Assembly (NCBI GenBank): GCA_021521415.1 | Contig: JAIQDT010002060.1 | Coordinates: forward strand, 62,001 to 126,000 | DNA: 64,000 nt | Direction of reading: 5' to 3' | Source of the DNA: Bidens hawaiensis | Lineage: Eukaryota; Streptophyta; Magnoliopsida; Asterales; Asteraceae | Shown here: one piece after another, positions 45,454-57,933 of the stretch | Position numbering within the stretch: position 1 is the stretch's first letter | Layout of the letters: each line of letters begins with the position of its first letter | Translations under genes and position numbers: made by a program | The notes under the pieces: generated by a model | Databases searched by the model: none | Seen by the model: the letters and a program-made list of their open reading frames with translations, nothing else | Told to the model about the DNA's origin: nothing

Positions 45454-45522
45454 AAAAAAGTTATATAATCACTAGTTTAGTTATATAACTTTTTATTAAA
45501 CTAGTGATTATATAACTTTTTT
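45454..45522. repeat. Perfect 26-bp inverted repeat with 17-base loop
   Basis: Arms 45454-45479 and 45497-45522 are exact reverse complements (TTATATAATCACTAGTTTA in the left arm). The 17-base loop begins GTTATATAACTTTTTA, itself a near copy of the end of the right arm. It is not at the end of a recognised element. Confidence 0.9.
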
Positions 45523-45593
45523 ATAACCACAGTTTATTGTGAATCCATTAATCTAGATATAGCTTTGAGATAAAGCCAAAGATAACATGCATA

Positions 45594-45990
45594 TGTCACA
45601 CCCGGCTTCAAGAGTGTAGACACATGAACAAAAGTTGGTACCGTCTTGTCAATTCATCAAAGTTTAGTTACGCAACGCAAATTTGTTTGACTAAAATATT
45701 ACTTAATACAATAGAGTTTTAATTACCCTTATGTGTACAAAACTTCACATAATAAAAACAAGTTTAAAATGATTTTAGTTTACAATATCAGCTTAGTTAC
45801 CAACTATAATTGATCAGCCTATGAATTTCCAATCTCCACCATTCGACATACATCCTTGTCTCTATTCCTCTATTCTAGATTACCTGAATTTTTTTTTGAA
45901 AATGTGTTAGCTAAAGCTAGTGCATGGCACTTATTGACTCAAAAGAACTTTCTATATGTTTAGACTTCAATTATCAATAACTTTTATATA
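45594..45990. repeat. Diverged relative of LTR-like block B
   Basis: It starts CATATGTCACACCCGGC and shares in order ATCAAAGTTT, GAGTTTTAATTACCCTT, TTACCTGAA, a poly-T then GAAAATGTGTTAGC and TATTGACTCAA with 20832-21170. The right border is unclear. It lacks the hairpin and TATA part of block B. Confidence 0.5.
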
Positions 45991-46340
45991 TTGTTACTAA
46001 AGTTGTTTAGTCCCACGCATCCAACACAAAATTCACAAACCTTTAATGATCTTGCAGTTTTTCCAATATTTAAGATGTTACAAAATAAAGGTTTTGAGTT
46101 TATAAAAAATATGTAAATATGGATTTAACGACCCTAGTTATGACGATTCATCAAGAAGATAATAAGTACAACACTTTTAATATTGGTGTTAGGTTCAAAT
46201 CGGATGTATAATTTTTGTATGAAGATTTCTAGTTCAGTATTGATATTAAAATTGAAAATTTGAGATTAGTTTAAGAGAAAAGAAAAGAGGGGAATGACAT
46301 AATAAAGGTAGTAATACATATTTGTTGACTTTCTCTCAAC
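45991..46340. other. Non-coding interval
   Basis: I see no gene or bounded repeat. Confidence 0.3.
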
Positions 46341-46776
46341 CATGGTTGCAAAAGTCGCTAGGCGGACCTTATGCGGTTGACTGAGGAGTTGGGTGTACTC
46401 GGAGTACTCGGAATTGGTAAATATAAAGAAAATTAATTTTTGAATATTATATATATGTCAAATATCATAAGTAAACTAATATTTATAACAAAATAAGGGA
46501 ATATTAATATATATAAGAGAGATACATTTCAAAATACTAAATTATTCTAAAATTTGCTAATCATTAACTAAAAAAAGTAATATGATTTTTCAATATTAGA
46601 ATTATATTTTATTCTTAAAGTCAAAATCGGCCCAAGTTAACCGATTAGATGTGATTTTGGCTGAGGTTGACCACATTTAATCAATTCTTAGTAACTAGGC
46701 GGAGTTTGAGAAACTCTCCTCAACACCATACCTTGTAACGAGTACTCGGCCTTGAAAACCTACTTTTATAACATTG
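46341..46776. mobile_element. Non-autonomous hAT-like element, 436 bp
   Basis: Termini CATGGTTGCAAAAGT and ACTTTTATAACATTG are inverted repeats. CTCTCAAC at 46333-46340 and 46777-46784 is an exact 8-bp target-site duplication. It contains GAGTACTCGG motifs shared with the insertion in TBL intron 1. Confidence 0.85.
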
Positions 46777-47950
46777 CTCTCAACAATAAAGATTCATAAT
46801 TTATTTATATGACATTAATTTTTCTTTTACCAAAATAATAAGAATTTTTAAATTTAGTATAAGTATAATATTGTATATATAAATACAAAAAGATAATGGG
46901 TTTTCTGTTCATTGTGTTATAGCTTCTTGTCATTATGTCTTTCAATTAGTTTTCTACCCATTGTCTTATAGGTTATGAAAGTTTTCAATAAATAGTATTG
47001 TTCAAGTTTATCTACAAAGTTTCTTCTAAACCAAGTTAAGTAGTTTTTTCTTTTGATGATGATTAGTTAAATGTTTGTTATTTATCTGAAAAAGCCATTA
47101 GTTAGCTGGAAAAGTACTATTGCACCTAATACAATTCCCTTTTTATTTTATTTTTTCTTAAGGAAGATATTGTCTTGGTGGCTGTGTGTGCACTTTCTCA
47201 AAAACTATGGTTTAAAAACCAAACCTTAATGTTTTTAATGTGAGATGAAACTCAAGATGATGCGTGAATCATAAGTAAATGATACAAGTGATGATAGAGA
47301 TGGGGGCACACTCTATATTGCATATTTGCTTGTTAGCCTATTAGGCAACGCATTTCTTATCCTGTGTTAAAACTTTTCTTTTTGAAGTCGCTACTTTATC
47401 CATTTTACAATTCATCATGATGAAAGTTGATACAAGTTGTATATACCACTATTGGTAATCATATGGTTAGCGGTGGGCAGGATGGGCATTTACTACCATA
47501 TTATTTCCATAAAGTAAAGCTTCTTAATTATTACATTATAAAACATTTTAGAACAATACTTTTTTTAATTCATATAGTATGCTTTAATAAACGACACCGT
47601 GTGTGTATATATATATATGTGTGTGTGGTAAGGTTAAAATCAAAACCCATTTGAGTTGTGAAAACCCGCGAAAACCCTATGTAACATCGTCGTTTTTTTT
47701 GTTACATGTAATATGTGTTGTAACATTTAATACAAAACATCGAAAAATAAAAAAAATGTTTTGCTATTTTTTAACATTTTTTTACTAATTTTTATATATG
47801 TTTTCAGGAGAGAGAAAAAGTTATATTTATATTTACATTTTTTATTCACTTTAATTGTGGACCACAAGATGTAAGCATTAATTAATAACATGTGGTTGAG
47901 AATGTATTTCTAGAGTTTTCACATTTCAAGTGGGTTTTCATTTTATACTT
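46777..47950. other. Intergenic region without recognised gene
   Basis: AT-rich; small ORFs at 47427-47788 have no features. A GTGTGTGTATATATATATATGTGTGTGTG microsatellite-like patch lies near 47600-47628. Confidence 0.35.
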
Positions 47951-47952
47951 AG

Positions 47953-47988
<36 letters not shown>

Positions 47989-47991
<3 letters not shown>

Positions 47992-49299
47992 GATGGATCA
48001 TGCGAGAAGTAAAGTTACAGTGAGAAGTGCGAGAAATCAATATGGACCATTGATATGTGTAATCAATGGATTAGAAAAGTTATGGCAAACTTGTAATTAT
48101 GAAGATATTAATCTACCAAGATTTTAATAGAGAAGGGTAGTTTGGTATTTGTCTTGTAGACTTTTCAAAGTAAAACTTACGTTATTAGTAACATTTATTT
48201 GTTATTATTACTAACTAATTAAAAGTTACCTTATAAATATTTTTAGTTGTTAATTTTTAATTGATGTTATAAATCAACATAATGTTAAACAAATATAATT
48301 TTAATCAAATACTATAACGTCTTCAATCATATTTTTTTCAAATGTGTTAAATATTATATATTAAATACACAGATTTATGTATTACGTATAGAAATAAATC
48401 CCTTTTTTTAGCTTTCATTTCATTATAGTGTAGGTGGAATCACGAAAGCGTATGTGAAAAATTTACAATTGTAGGTTATTAACATGATTTGTTCTTTATT
48501 ATAATTTATATGTAGTTTAATGTGAAAATAAAATAATAATTTATTTTGTACCGTGTAGGGTTTATATATTTTACAAGTATATGTTATTATCATTATCCAT
48601 TATTTATTATATGTAGTTTAATATAATAAAAAAATGTTTATTTTTTACTGTGTATGTTCATATATATACTGTGCATGTGGTATTTGAATTGTATATATCT
48701 AATCTTTATCGTGTATAGGTTCGCATATGTACTGTGTATTTGGTACTTCGAATTGTGTATGTATAACTTTTATTGTGTGTAGGTTACTATGTATTCATAT
48801 ATGTTTCATGTAGATAGTATTTTGAATGATGCATGTGTAATTTTATCGTGTGTAGATTCATTTGTGTAATGCGTAGGTTCGTATATGTACTATGTAGGTG
48901 TTATTTCGTATTGTGTATGTGCAATTTTATTCATGTGTACGTTTATTTATATACTGTATAAATTTATCGACGCTATTGAATTTTAACAACCATTATTTGG
49001 ATATAGGTATGAAATTCAAATTACGAGAATAAAAATTTAATATGGATAAGTTGAAAAAAATGATATTGATAAAAAAAAAAGAATTCAATATAGGTTGATT
49101 TTACTATATATTAAAAAATATGAAAACAAATTAATTTTTACTTCTCCATACACTATGACCTACCAAATATGAAAAATTATACCTTTTACTATAACACCCT
49201 TTTCATTAAATAAATAATAAAAGAAAAGAAAAAATGTGATTGGTCGGATTCATTTCTCTCACTTCTCGCAATAAAATACTTCTGAAATGAACCTAATCC
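47989..49299. mobile_element. (TA)n-flanked terminal-inverted-repeat element, 1.3 kb
   Basis: It lies exactly between a (TA)n tract at about 47955-47988 and another at 49300-49313. The left end GGGGATGGATCATGCGAGAAG and right end CTTCTGAAATGAACCTAATCC are related inverted termini; GCGAGAAGTG and CACTTCTCGC pair further in. No ORF of substance is present. Insertion into TA microsatellites is known for some MITE-like families such as rice Micron; the relationship here is inferred from structure only. Confidence 0.75.
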
Positions 49300-49324
49300 T
49301 ATATATATATATACACACACACAC

Positions 49325-50530
49325 ACTAGTTTTAGAGCCCGTGTCACACACGGGATAATTCAAATTATAAAATTACAAGTAAAACAAATAATTATATAGC
49401 GTACATGAAAAAAATGTATTGCATCTATGCTTGTATCTATACAATGTGTATATAAATTGATTTTATTTATATCACAAAATGATTTTTTTAATGAACTTAA
49501 TAAAAACACGTCCATGCAAAATCGTACCCGAGAATGCTTATTTTTATTGAAAAATTCATTCTCGGTGTCATATATGCATAATTGAAAGAATTTTGGTTAT
49601 GAACTAATTTCGAAAATAAGACTTCTCATACGATGGTAGTTCTAACCACTCAGCTTAAATACAAAAGAGGTGTTACCTTTATTGATATATTTATCAATTT
49701 ACCACCCATCAAAGGAAAGCAGGATATTAAATTGTAGCAGTGGATGTTCTTCAAGAACTATGTTTTTCTTATCTACACCATAAAAAATATTTGGATAAGT
49801 TTCAGAGGGCTTCTCGACTTTGTTATAACGATAACATAAAAAATAACACGCTAACCCATTCAATTATGTGAATATTTTATTTCATTTAAGCATAGTTTTG
49901 TATGACATGCTTCCCATACAACGTTCTGATCACCATTGAAGGAAAAATTAATGTTGCCATAAATATTTCAAATTTGATAAAAGTTAGAAGCATTGATAGG
50001 CATGGGTATGGTATGTTGAAAGTGTTCACAATCTTTTCTTAAATTTTAATAGTTGAGGGAAAATAGTCAATTTGCCAAATCTCGACACTTTGAACCCATA
50101 ACAAATTTGACGATAAATCTATTTTACATTTGTAAACTTTTAAAAATACTCAAAATTTTTATTTTTGACCCGTAATAAATTTTGACCTAAATGTAGTTAA
50201 CTTGTACCAAACAATCTATTTACCAACTTTTGAACCATAAAATCAAATTTAACTTTTACCACAAAAAACCCGAAACAATTTTTATTTGAGAAACATGATT
50301 TGTTTTTTATTTTTGGAATTCACCAAGTATTTTGAAATATATAGTAAAATAATATGTTAATATTTATATTTATAAAAATATATAGATATTATATAAATAT
50401 AGTATAAAAGGAAAGTGAATAATTATTGATTTATTACATATTAGGGTATATTAGTTTTGGAGGGAAAAAAATTGTGAGAATTAACCAAAACATGACAAGT
50501 GTCCACATTTATTTTACTTTATTAGAATAG
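49325..50530. repeat. AT-rich repeat starting with GCCCGTGTCACACACGGG palindrome
   Basis: Directly after a (TA)n(CA)n tract, AGAGCCCGTG..CACGGGATAA resembles the common plant repeats whose first copy reads 'CCCGTG..CACGGG'. The rest is AT-rich without ORFs up to a (GT)n tract near 50533-50546. Class unknown. Confidence 0.4.
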
Positions 50531-50599
50531 GTGTGTGTGTGTGTGTATATGAAACCCCAAAAATCCTACGTATCGTGATGTGGTCGCCCCCCTTATCTG

Positions 50600-50970
50600 G
50601 AAGCCACCAGATTGCTTGATTTTTAAGTTGAGGTCTCTCATTGATTTAACCCAAATTCATGGGCTTGGGTTTTACCAAAACTAGATAGCTCTTAAACGGG
50701 TTATAACATCTCATTAAATTAAAAATTAATCTTACCAATTATTTGATAGGAAAATCCTATAAAATAGGGATATACTAAATGTTAATATCCAATTTTTTAA
50801 AAAAAGATATTATTTAAAATTAATAAACAATTTTATAGTAAAAAACATAAGCGGGGCATAGGTCACCAAATCCAGATAGCTTTTAAATGGGTTATAACAT
50901 ATCATTTTTTTTATGAAACCCTTTCATCATCAAACCCTAAGTATATTATTAACTTTCTTATAATAAACAA
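50600..50970. mobile_element. Foldback element, third copy, one arm plus centre, split by LINE
   Basis: GATTGCTTGATTTTTAAG.. onward matches one arm of the foldback element at 54499-55275 at lower identity (TAGCTCTTAAACGGGTTATA, AAATCCTATAAAATAGGGAT, CATCAAACCC). The centre begins at about 50942 and continues, beyond the LINE, as 54431-54480 (AAATTAAAATCC.., AAAACAACC). The second arm is missing: the sequence passes directly into the start of the next foldback element. Confidence 0.75.
50960..50970 (+). repeat. Target-site duplication, left of RTE LINE
   Basis: ATAATAAACAA is repeated exactly at 54420-54430, flanking the LINE. An 11-bp duplication is normal for target-primed LINE insertion. 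Confidence 0.85.
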
Positions 50971-53900
50971 CACCTTCATAGGCCTTGATGCTGCTAGAGT
51001 AGTCAGTCCAATTTATCTGTTACTGTGTGCCGTGTGTCTATTATTATTATTATTAGTTTTTGTTACTACTATTATTATTATTATTATTATTATTGATTTG
51101 GTGTTCTATTGCTTGTGTTTGTGTGATTAGTTGCAACCATAGAGCGTAGGAACCATGACTATTACCTGAGACCATGTCCTGAATCGAGGGGTGTAGGAAA
51201 GAGTAAAGATAGGGAGCGTATATTGCGTTTGGCTTCTTGGAATGTAGGAACATTAAATGGTAAGTTATTAGAATTGGTAGATGTGCTTAAAAGACGTAGG
51301 GTTCAGATAGCATGCCTCCAGGAGACTAAGTGGAAAGGACATAGAGGGGCTGAGTGTAATGGGTATAAGTTGTGGTACTCGGGGTCTGATGGAGCTAGGA
51401 ATGGAGTGGGGTTTCTAGTGGCTAAGGAAATACACACTAGTGTGGTGGAGGTGATAAGACATAATGACAGGATTATGGTGTTGAAATTAGTACTAGGAGA
51501 GGAAGTAGTGGCAGTAGTCTCCGCCTACGCGCCTCATGTAGGCCTAGGGGATCAGGAAAAGAGAGAATTTTGGGATTGCCTAGACGCAGTGGTAGGGGGC
51601 ATACCTAGGGGGGAGAGGATTTGCATAGGAGGTGATTTTAATGGACACATTGGTAAGGCTAACGATGGTTTTCAAGCCGTACATGGGGGTTTCGGTTTTG
51701 GTGATAGGAATGAGACCGGAACAGATCTTCTAGAGTTTGCGGTGGCACATGACCTAGGTATTATAAATTCTTTTTTTAGGAAACGAGATTCTCATTTAAT
51801 CACTTTTAGCAGTGGCGGACGCGACACGCAAATTGACTACCTTTTGATGAGGCGAGGAGACCGACGTTGGTGGAAGGACTGCAAAGTCATACCTGGGGAG
51901 GCAGTTGTGACTCAACATCGACTACTAGTGACTGATATAGCCTTCAGAAATAAGCTGACTGTTCGAGAGAAGAAAGGTACACCGAGAATTCGATGGGGAA
52001 ATTTGAAGGACGAAAATCTCTTTCTGTTTAAGGATAAACTCATACTGCATACGCGGGCTCGACTAAATGGGGACTCAACTCATATATGGGAAGCTATGGA
52101 GACAAAGATCATCCAAGTAGCAAAGGAGACTCTCGGGGTCACAACAGGAAAGTCAAGTGGGCATAAGGAGTCTTGGTGGTGGAATGACGCAGTGCAAGAC
52201 AAGATAAGGGACAAACAAGGATGTTTTAGGGAGCTAATGAGGTGCACGAATGAGGAGGAGCGAGTGGATTTGAGGGACAACTACAAAACGGCCAAGATAG
52301 AGGCAAAGAAGGCAGTGGCGGAAGCAAAGAAGGCGGCCTTTAAACGGATGTATGAAAGTCTAGAAACAAAAGAGGGGGAACATGCTATGTTTAAGATTGC
52401 CAAAGCCAGGGAGCGTAGAAGGCAAGATCTAGGACCGGTGAAGTTCATAAAGGATACAGATGGGCATGTACTGGTCAAGGAGCAGGACATCAAGCTAAGA
52501 TGGCAAACCTACTTCCACAATCTTTTTAACAATGGGAGAGCTTACCAAGAAGAACATGACAACACAAACTTTCATCGACAACAATCGAATAACTGCTACT
52601 GCCGACGGATCACACGAGAAGAGGTGAAGGACGCACTTAGGAGGATGGGAAGGTCTAAGGCGGTTGGCCCAGACAACATACCCATCGAGGTGTGGAAGTG
52701 TCTGGGGGAGGAAGGAGTCATGTGGTTAACTACTCTGTTCAATAGTATTCTCAAATCAGGTAAGATGCCAGACCAGTGGAGGAGCAGCGTTGTAGTTCCT
52801 ATCTATAAGAACAAAGGAGACGCCCAATGTTGTGGTAACTACCGAGGAATCAAACTACTAAGTCATACTATGAAGCTATGGGAAAGAGTGATTGAGGTTA
52901 GACTTAGACGAGAAACTCAGGTTACGGTCAACCAATTTGGCTTCATGCCGGGGCGTTCCACCACATAGGCAATACACCTTATAAGAAGATTAATGGAAAA
53001 GTATAGGGAGAAGAAGCGTGATCTACATATGGTGTTTATTGACCTAGAAAAGGCCTACGACAGTGTGCCACGACAGGTGCTCTGGGAGTGCTTGGAGGGT
53101 AGAAGAGTGCCCAGGAAATACATAGAGATAATTATATATATGTATACCAGGAGTGAAACAAGTGTCCGTGCGCCAGTGGGGGATACTGATTTCTTTCCTG
53201 TAGAGGTAGGTCTTCACCAGGGGTCAGCGTTGAGCCCGTTTCTTTTTGCAGTAGTCTTGGATGAGTTGTCAAAGTCGATTCAGGGGACTCTCCCGTGGTG
53301 CATGATGTTCGCAGACGATATTGTGTTACTTGCTGAGAAAAAACAAGATCTAAACATGAGGCTTGAGGAGTGGCGAACAACCTTAGAGACAAAAGGTTTA
53401 AAGATTAGCCGATCTAAGACGGAGTACCTACACTGTGATTTTGGTGAGATAAACGACAGTGAAGACGCACACATCACAATTGAAGGGCAGGTAGTCCCGC
53501 AGGTAACGAAGTTCATGTATTTAGGATCATTTGTACAGAGCGATGGGGAATTAGACAGTGATGTGACCCACCAAGTTCAGGTAGGATGGTGTAGATGGAA
53601 AGCAGCCACAGGTATATTATACGACAAGAGTTTCCCGACTAATCTGAAGGGAAAATTCTATAGGGTGGCAGTTAGACCTGCAATGCTATATGGAACAGAT
53701 TGTTGGGCCATCAAGAAGGCACAAGTGCGGAAGATGGAGGTAGCAGAAATGAGAATGCTACGTTGGATGTGTGGGCACACAAGGCTAGACAGAATAAGAA
53801 ACGTTGTGCTTCGCGAGAGATTAGGGGTGGCGAACATAGCAGACAAGATAAGAGAGTGGAGATTGAGATGGTTTGGACATGTAAAGAGAAGACAGACGAC

Positions 53901-54419
53901 GAATCCTGTTAGATCCGTAGAAAACATTACTATAGAGGGGAGGAGGGGTAGAGGACGACCGAAATTGACTTGGGATGAGAGGATTAGGCATGATTTGATA
54001 GACCTAAACCTCTCTGAGGACATGGTTGAGGATAGGAATTCGTGGAGAAGTAGAATTAAAGTTAAGGATTTTTAGAGAGAATTGAATACCTTAGGGCTTA
54101 GACTTAACTTATTTAGGTCACATACCATAATGGTATTTCCCTTACATACTTTATTATTATTATTATTATTAGCTTTTATATTGCGGTTAAACTGTGACCT
54201 TTTTATTAATATTATTATAATTAGTAGTAGTTTTTTATATAACTGTTAAACTTTGATATCCTTTTTTTGCTTCATACACATGTTCTTAGAGCCGAGGGTC
54301 TCTCTGGAAGCCACCTCTTTATTCCTTTGGATAGAGGTACGGTGTGCCTACATCCCACCCTCCCCAGACCCTACCTATAGCTCTGCTGTCGGTGAGATTT
54401 TACTGGGTATGATTGATTG
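50971..54419 (+). mobile_element. RTE-clade LINE, near-complete
   Basis: The 3449-bp insertion is bounded by an 11-bp target-site duplication. It has a 5' leader with (TTA)n/(ATT)n tracts, one long ORF (endonuclease plus reverse transcriptase), a 3' UTR with GTGCCTACATCCCACCCTCC and CAGACCCTACCTATAGC stretches typical of plant RTE elements, and an ATTGATTGA tail in place of poly-A. Insertion split a foldback element. Since the flanking foldback copy is diverged and the LINE ORF has one lesion, the LINE is the younger. Confidence 0.92.
51223..54075 (+). pseudogene. RTE endonuclease/reverse transcriptase ORF, one in-frame stop
   Basis: The 951-codon frame has an AP-endonuclease domain (LASWNVGTLNG, CLQETKW, YAPHVG, GGDFNGHIG, QIDYLL) and a reverse transcriptase (LEKAYDSVPR, LHQGSALSPFLFAVVLDEL, MMFADDIVLL). 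A C-terminal domain ends with RWFGHVKRR and GRPKLTWDERI. The only break is a TAG at 52966-52968, just after FMPGRSTT at the start of the RT domain; both sides are in the same frame. The frame is open upstream to 51127, yet no in-frame ATG precedes the conserved start LRLASWN, so the initiation codon is lost or non-AUG. As it stands the element would make only an endonuclease-bearing N-terminal half. Confidence 0.92.
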
Positions 54420-54430
54420 ATAATAAACAA
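54420..54430 (+). repeat. Target-site duplication, right of RTE LINE
   Basis: Exact copy of ATAATAAACAA at 50960-50970. Confidence 0.85.
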
Positions 54431-54498
54431 AATTAAAATCCAAAAAGTAAATAATAAAAAACGAAAAATATAAAACAACCATTCTCTTAAGCCATCAG

Positions 54499-55275
54499 AT
54501 TGCTTTATTTGTAAATGAAGGCTTCTCACGCATTTGACTCGGATTCACGGGTAAAGGTCTCGCCAAACCCATATAGCTCTTAAACGGGTTATAACATCTC
54601 ATTATATTAAAAATTAATCTCATCAAATATTTGATATGAAAATCCTATAAAATAGGGATATACTAAAAATTAATATCCTATTTTATTTACAAAAATATAT
54701 TATTTATAATTAAGAAACAATTTTATAATAATGAAAATAAATGGGTAATGGGTATCACCAAACCCAGATAGCATTTAAACCGGATTATAACATATCATTT
54801 ATTTGTGAAACCATTTCATTATCAAACCTCAAGTATATCCCCCGTATTACGGGGGTTGTTTTACATTATTCGCTTTTAATATTTATATATGTATATTTGA
54901 ATTTTAATTTTATTTATTGTAAAAAGTTAATAATTAATATACGTGAGGTTTGATGATGAAATGGTTTCACAAATAAATGATATGTTATAATCCGGTTTAA
55001 AAACTATCTAGGTTTGGTGATACCCATTACCCGTTTATTTTCTTTATTATAAAATTGTTTCTTAATTATAAATAATATCTTTTTTAGATAAAATAAGATA
55101 TTAATTTTTAGTATATCCCTACTTTATAGGATTTTCATATCAAATATTTGATGAGATTATTTTTTAATATAATGAGATGTTATAACCCGTTTAAGAGCTA
55201 CCTGGTTTTGGTGAGACCTTTGCCCGTGAATTTGGCTCAAATGCGTGAGAAACCTTCATTTACAAATAAAGCAAT
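54499..55275. mobile_element. Foldback element, complete copy
   Basis: Arms of about 330 bp (54499 to about 54835, and about 54945-55275) pair with high identity: outer ends ATTGCTTTATTTGTAAATGA and TCATTTACAAATAAAGCAAT are exact reverse complements. The centre carries the CCCCCGTA/TACGGGGG palindrome. It corresponds to 1-666. As a transcript the arms would form a long double-stranded RNA. Confidence 0.85.
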
Positions 55276-56143
55276 ATGTGTATAGGAAAAAAAACATGTG
55301 TGTACATATTATACATATATGTATAATTTAGCTAAACCGAGATTTTTTTTTACGTTTTTTTAACTGGGATGATAAATAAGAGCTTTGGTTTTTTTAGTTT
55401 TTTTATTTTTGTGTTTTTTTTTGTTTTATGATTTTTTTTATTTTTGTGGTTCAAAATGGTTCTCACAGTTCTCAATTCCCAAAAAGTTCTCACATGATCC
55501 TGATCCTATATATATATATATATTAGTTTTTATCTCCTTGTATTACGGGGTTGTTTAATAATTTTTCGTTTCTAATATTGTGAATGTATTTTTTTTGGAT
55601 TTTAGTTTATTTATTTTAAGAAGTTAATAATATACTTAAACCTATTTTGATTTATTTATGTTGGGTTATGCTCATTTTTTAATGAAATGCTGAATGAATT
55701 ATCTACTTAATTTTTATATTTATTTGTTTGTGTTTATTTGTTATAATTTGGATATTATTTTGTGAAATTTTTCATTTAAGTTAAAACTTAAAAGAAAAAA
55801 AAATTGCTAATGTAACTAAATCCATATTGAGAAATTAAATTAGGTTTTGATTACGGGTTTTACATTTTATGTTATTAATATATAAACTTAAAAGAAAAAG
55901 ACCCTATGGAGTGGAGTATTTTGGTCTTTGGGTGCCCCAAACACCGGCCCTAGGCCTTTTGAGGGGCTTTAGCGTCCCTTCATTTTATCATTCAACCAAT
56001 TAATTTATTTCCTTTAGACCCTAACAAATTATACATATATTTTTCTGATTTATATTTAATTTAAATTATAATAACCGAGTAATGATTGGAGGGGCTTCAT
56101 CAATTACACTCTATTTTGACAAAAGGCCCAAATAATAAGCTGA
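55276..56143. other. AT-rich intergenic DNA, copy 2 of 667-1549
   Basis: Same content as copy 1, with shorter poly-T tracts around 55335-55445. No gene. Confidence 0.5.
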
Positions 56144-57116
56144 CAGGGGCGGACCTAGCATACCCCTCAACTTTTCGCTGGTAGTACAATTATTATATGT
56201 TTTGGTCAGTTTTCACATTTCGTTACCCCTGAAAAAATATAACGTTACACCTGTTTGTTTCAAGCCCAACCAAATTAAAAGCCGAAGCCAGTTAAAGCCC
56301 AACCAAATTTAAGCACAAACTAAATAAAACCATTTGTTTGTTTTTCCTTTATGCTTAAACGTTTGGTTTAGGTCAGATATCAACATTCAACAAAACAAAG
56401 TTCCATTCAGTCGTGCCTTCCATCCACACTGCCCCAACCCCCTGCATGTTGCAGCCGAGTAGCCAACGATTGGTGCTCCTTCAGTCCCACACTCCCTCGT
56501 CCACGGTTTTAATTCTACTTGATCAATTTAGGTATTATTCTACTTCTACTTAAAATTGTAATTGTTTATTTGTTTATATAAATTGTTAATTTGGAATTAT
56601 TTATGGGCAATTAAATGAATTTTTTTTAACAGTGAACTTCTTTTAATTTTTATTGTCTTTATGATTTGAATCCATGACCTCCCATTCAAACCTTAGTGTT
56701 TTAAAGGCTTTGCCTTTGGTAATTGAGCGGCACCTCATTGGTAGCAATTGAATGATTGATTGTGATTTGTTGGATATTCGAATAATATAAATTGGAAATT
56801 GTAATTGATTAGGGATTTAGGGTTTATGTGTAAATTAAAATTGATTATAGATTTATGGTTTAAATTTGTCTCTTCTAAAATTAGGGAACTTGTAAGATGA
56901 AACAACAAAGTCTTATTAGCAATCTTTTTAAACGAAACAAGAAAATGATAATATCGGTCCAAAGGCAAGTTAAAAAAACAAAAAACTATTGTATGAAATA
57001 TCGTAAAAAAAATCGGTTATTGTATGAAATATGGTAAAAAAAAGTCGTTTACGTTGTATGAAGTACAGTAAAAAAAATTTTTGAACGTTACCCCAAAATT
57101 ATGATCTAGATCCGCC
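56144..57116. mobile_element. Non-autonomous hAT-like element, copy 2
   Basis: Duplicate of 1550-2521 with the same CAGGGGCGGACC and GATCCGCC termini and the same imperfect 8-bp flanking duplication, so it moved with the segment and did not insert twice. Confidence 0.8.
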
Positions 57117-57933
57117 AAAGCTGATATCACATGACGCAAAATGCTTTCATACGGGCTCCATTCATTATACATGTTCTAAGTTTTTCTATATATCCATCTA
57201 TAGATTCTATCGACATAGGAGATGCAATAAGGAACATGAACCACGGAAGATATATAAGGACTATACGGTTGTTCATGTACTTCCAAAAAGCAGTTAACTT
57301 GTTAAAAAGGAAAAACAAATATAAAAAGACGAAACTTCAATTCTCTCCCTTTCCATCCACTTCAGTCTCACATTTTCCATGTACCATGCATACATCACTT
57401 TCCATAAAACTGAAATTAGTTAAAAAAAAAGAAAATAATGCACTTTTAAATATAAGGAAATAAAGCTATGCATTATTTTGATCTTATATTTTAGACCAAT
57501 AAAACATTTAGGCTTAGTTTACCAATTACCCACAAGGCAGCCACAATACACATGTGGTAACAAATTTATATCCATACATCACTTTATGTACTTTCCCGAT
57601 CTTTATCAAATGGACTACTCCTATATTGATGCGCCTCTTTGTTTTTATTCTCTTGCTATATTTTTTTTATTTAACCTAGCTATATTTTAAATGAATTAGT
57701 CCAATTTAGATCTACCAATTACTTTCTTATCTTATCTTTTTTTTTCATATATATGTATAGCTAAAGTAAATTGTAAGTATGTGCATGCGATGAATGTTCT
57801 GTCTATATATATAATAATTGAATGGGGGTAGAGGCATGAGAGACCAAGGGGCACAAAGACAGCTTTTTCTACGCACAATTATTGATTAAGCATTGTTCCC
57901 AGTACCCTCTCCTAACCAAAGTCCAATAAAGAG
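57117..57933 (+). other. Upstream region of TBL gene, copy 2
   Basis: Equivalent to 2522-3337 with very few changes; the TATA candidate is conserved near 57803. Both TBL copies therefore have the same proximal promoter. Confidence 0.5.

Noticed and set aside
52080..54023. Several minus-strand ORFs of 66-121 aa opposite the LINE
   Set aside because: Shadows of the long RTE reading frame; rich in Ser/Leu as expected of antisense frames.
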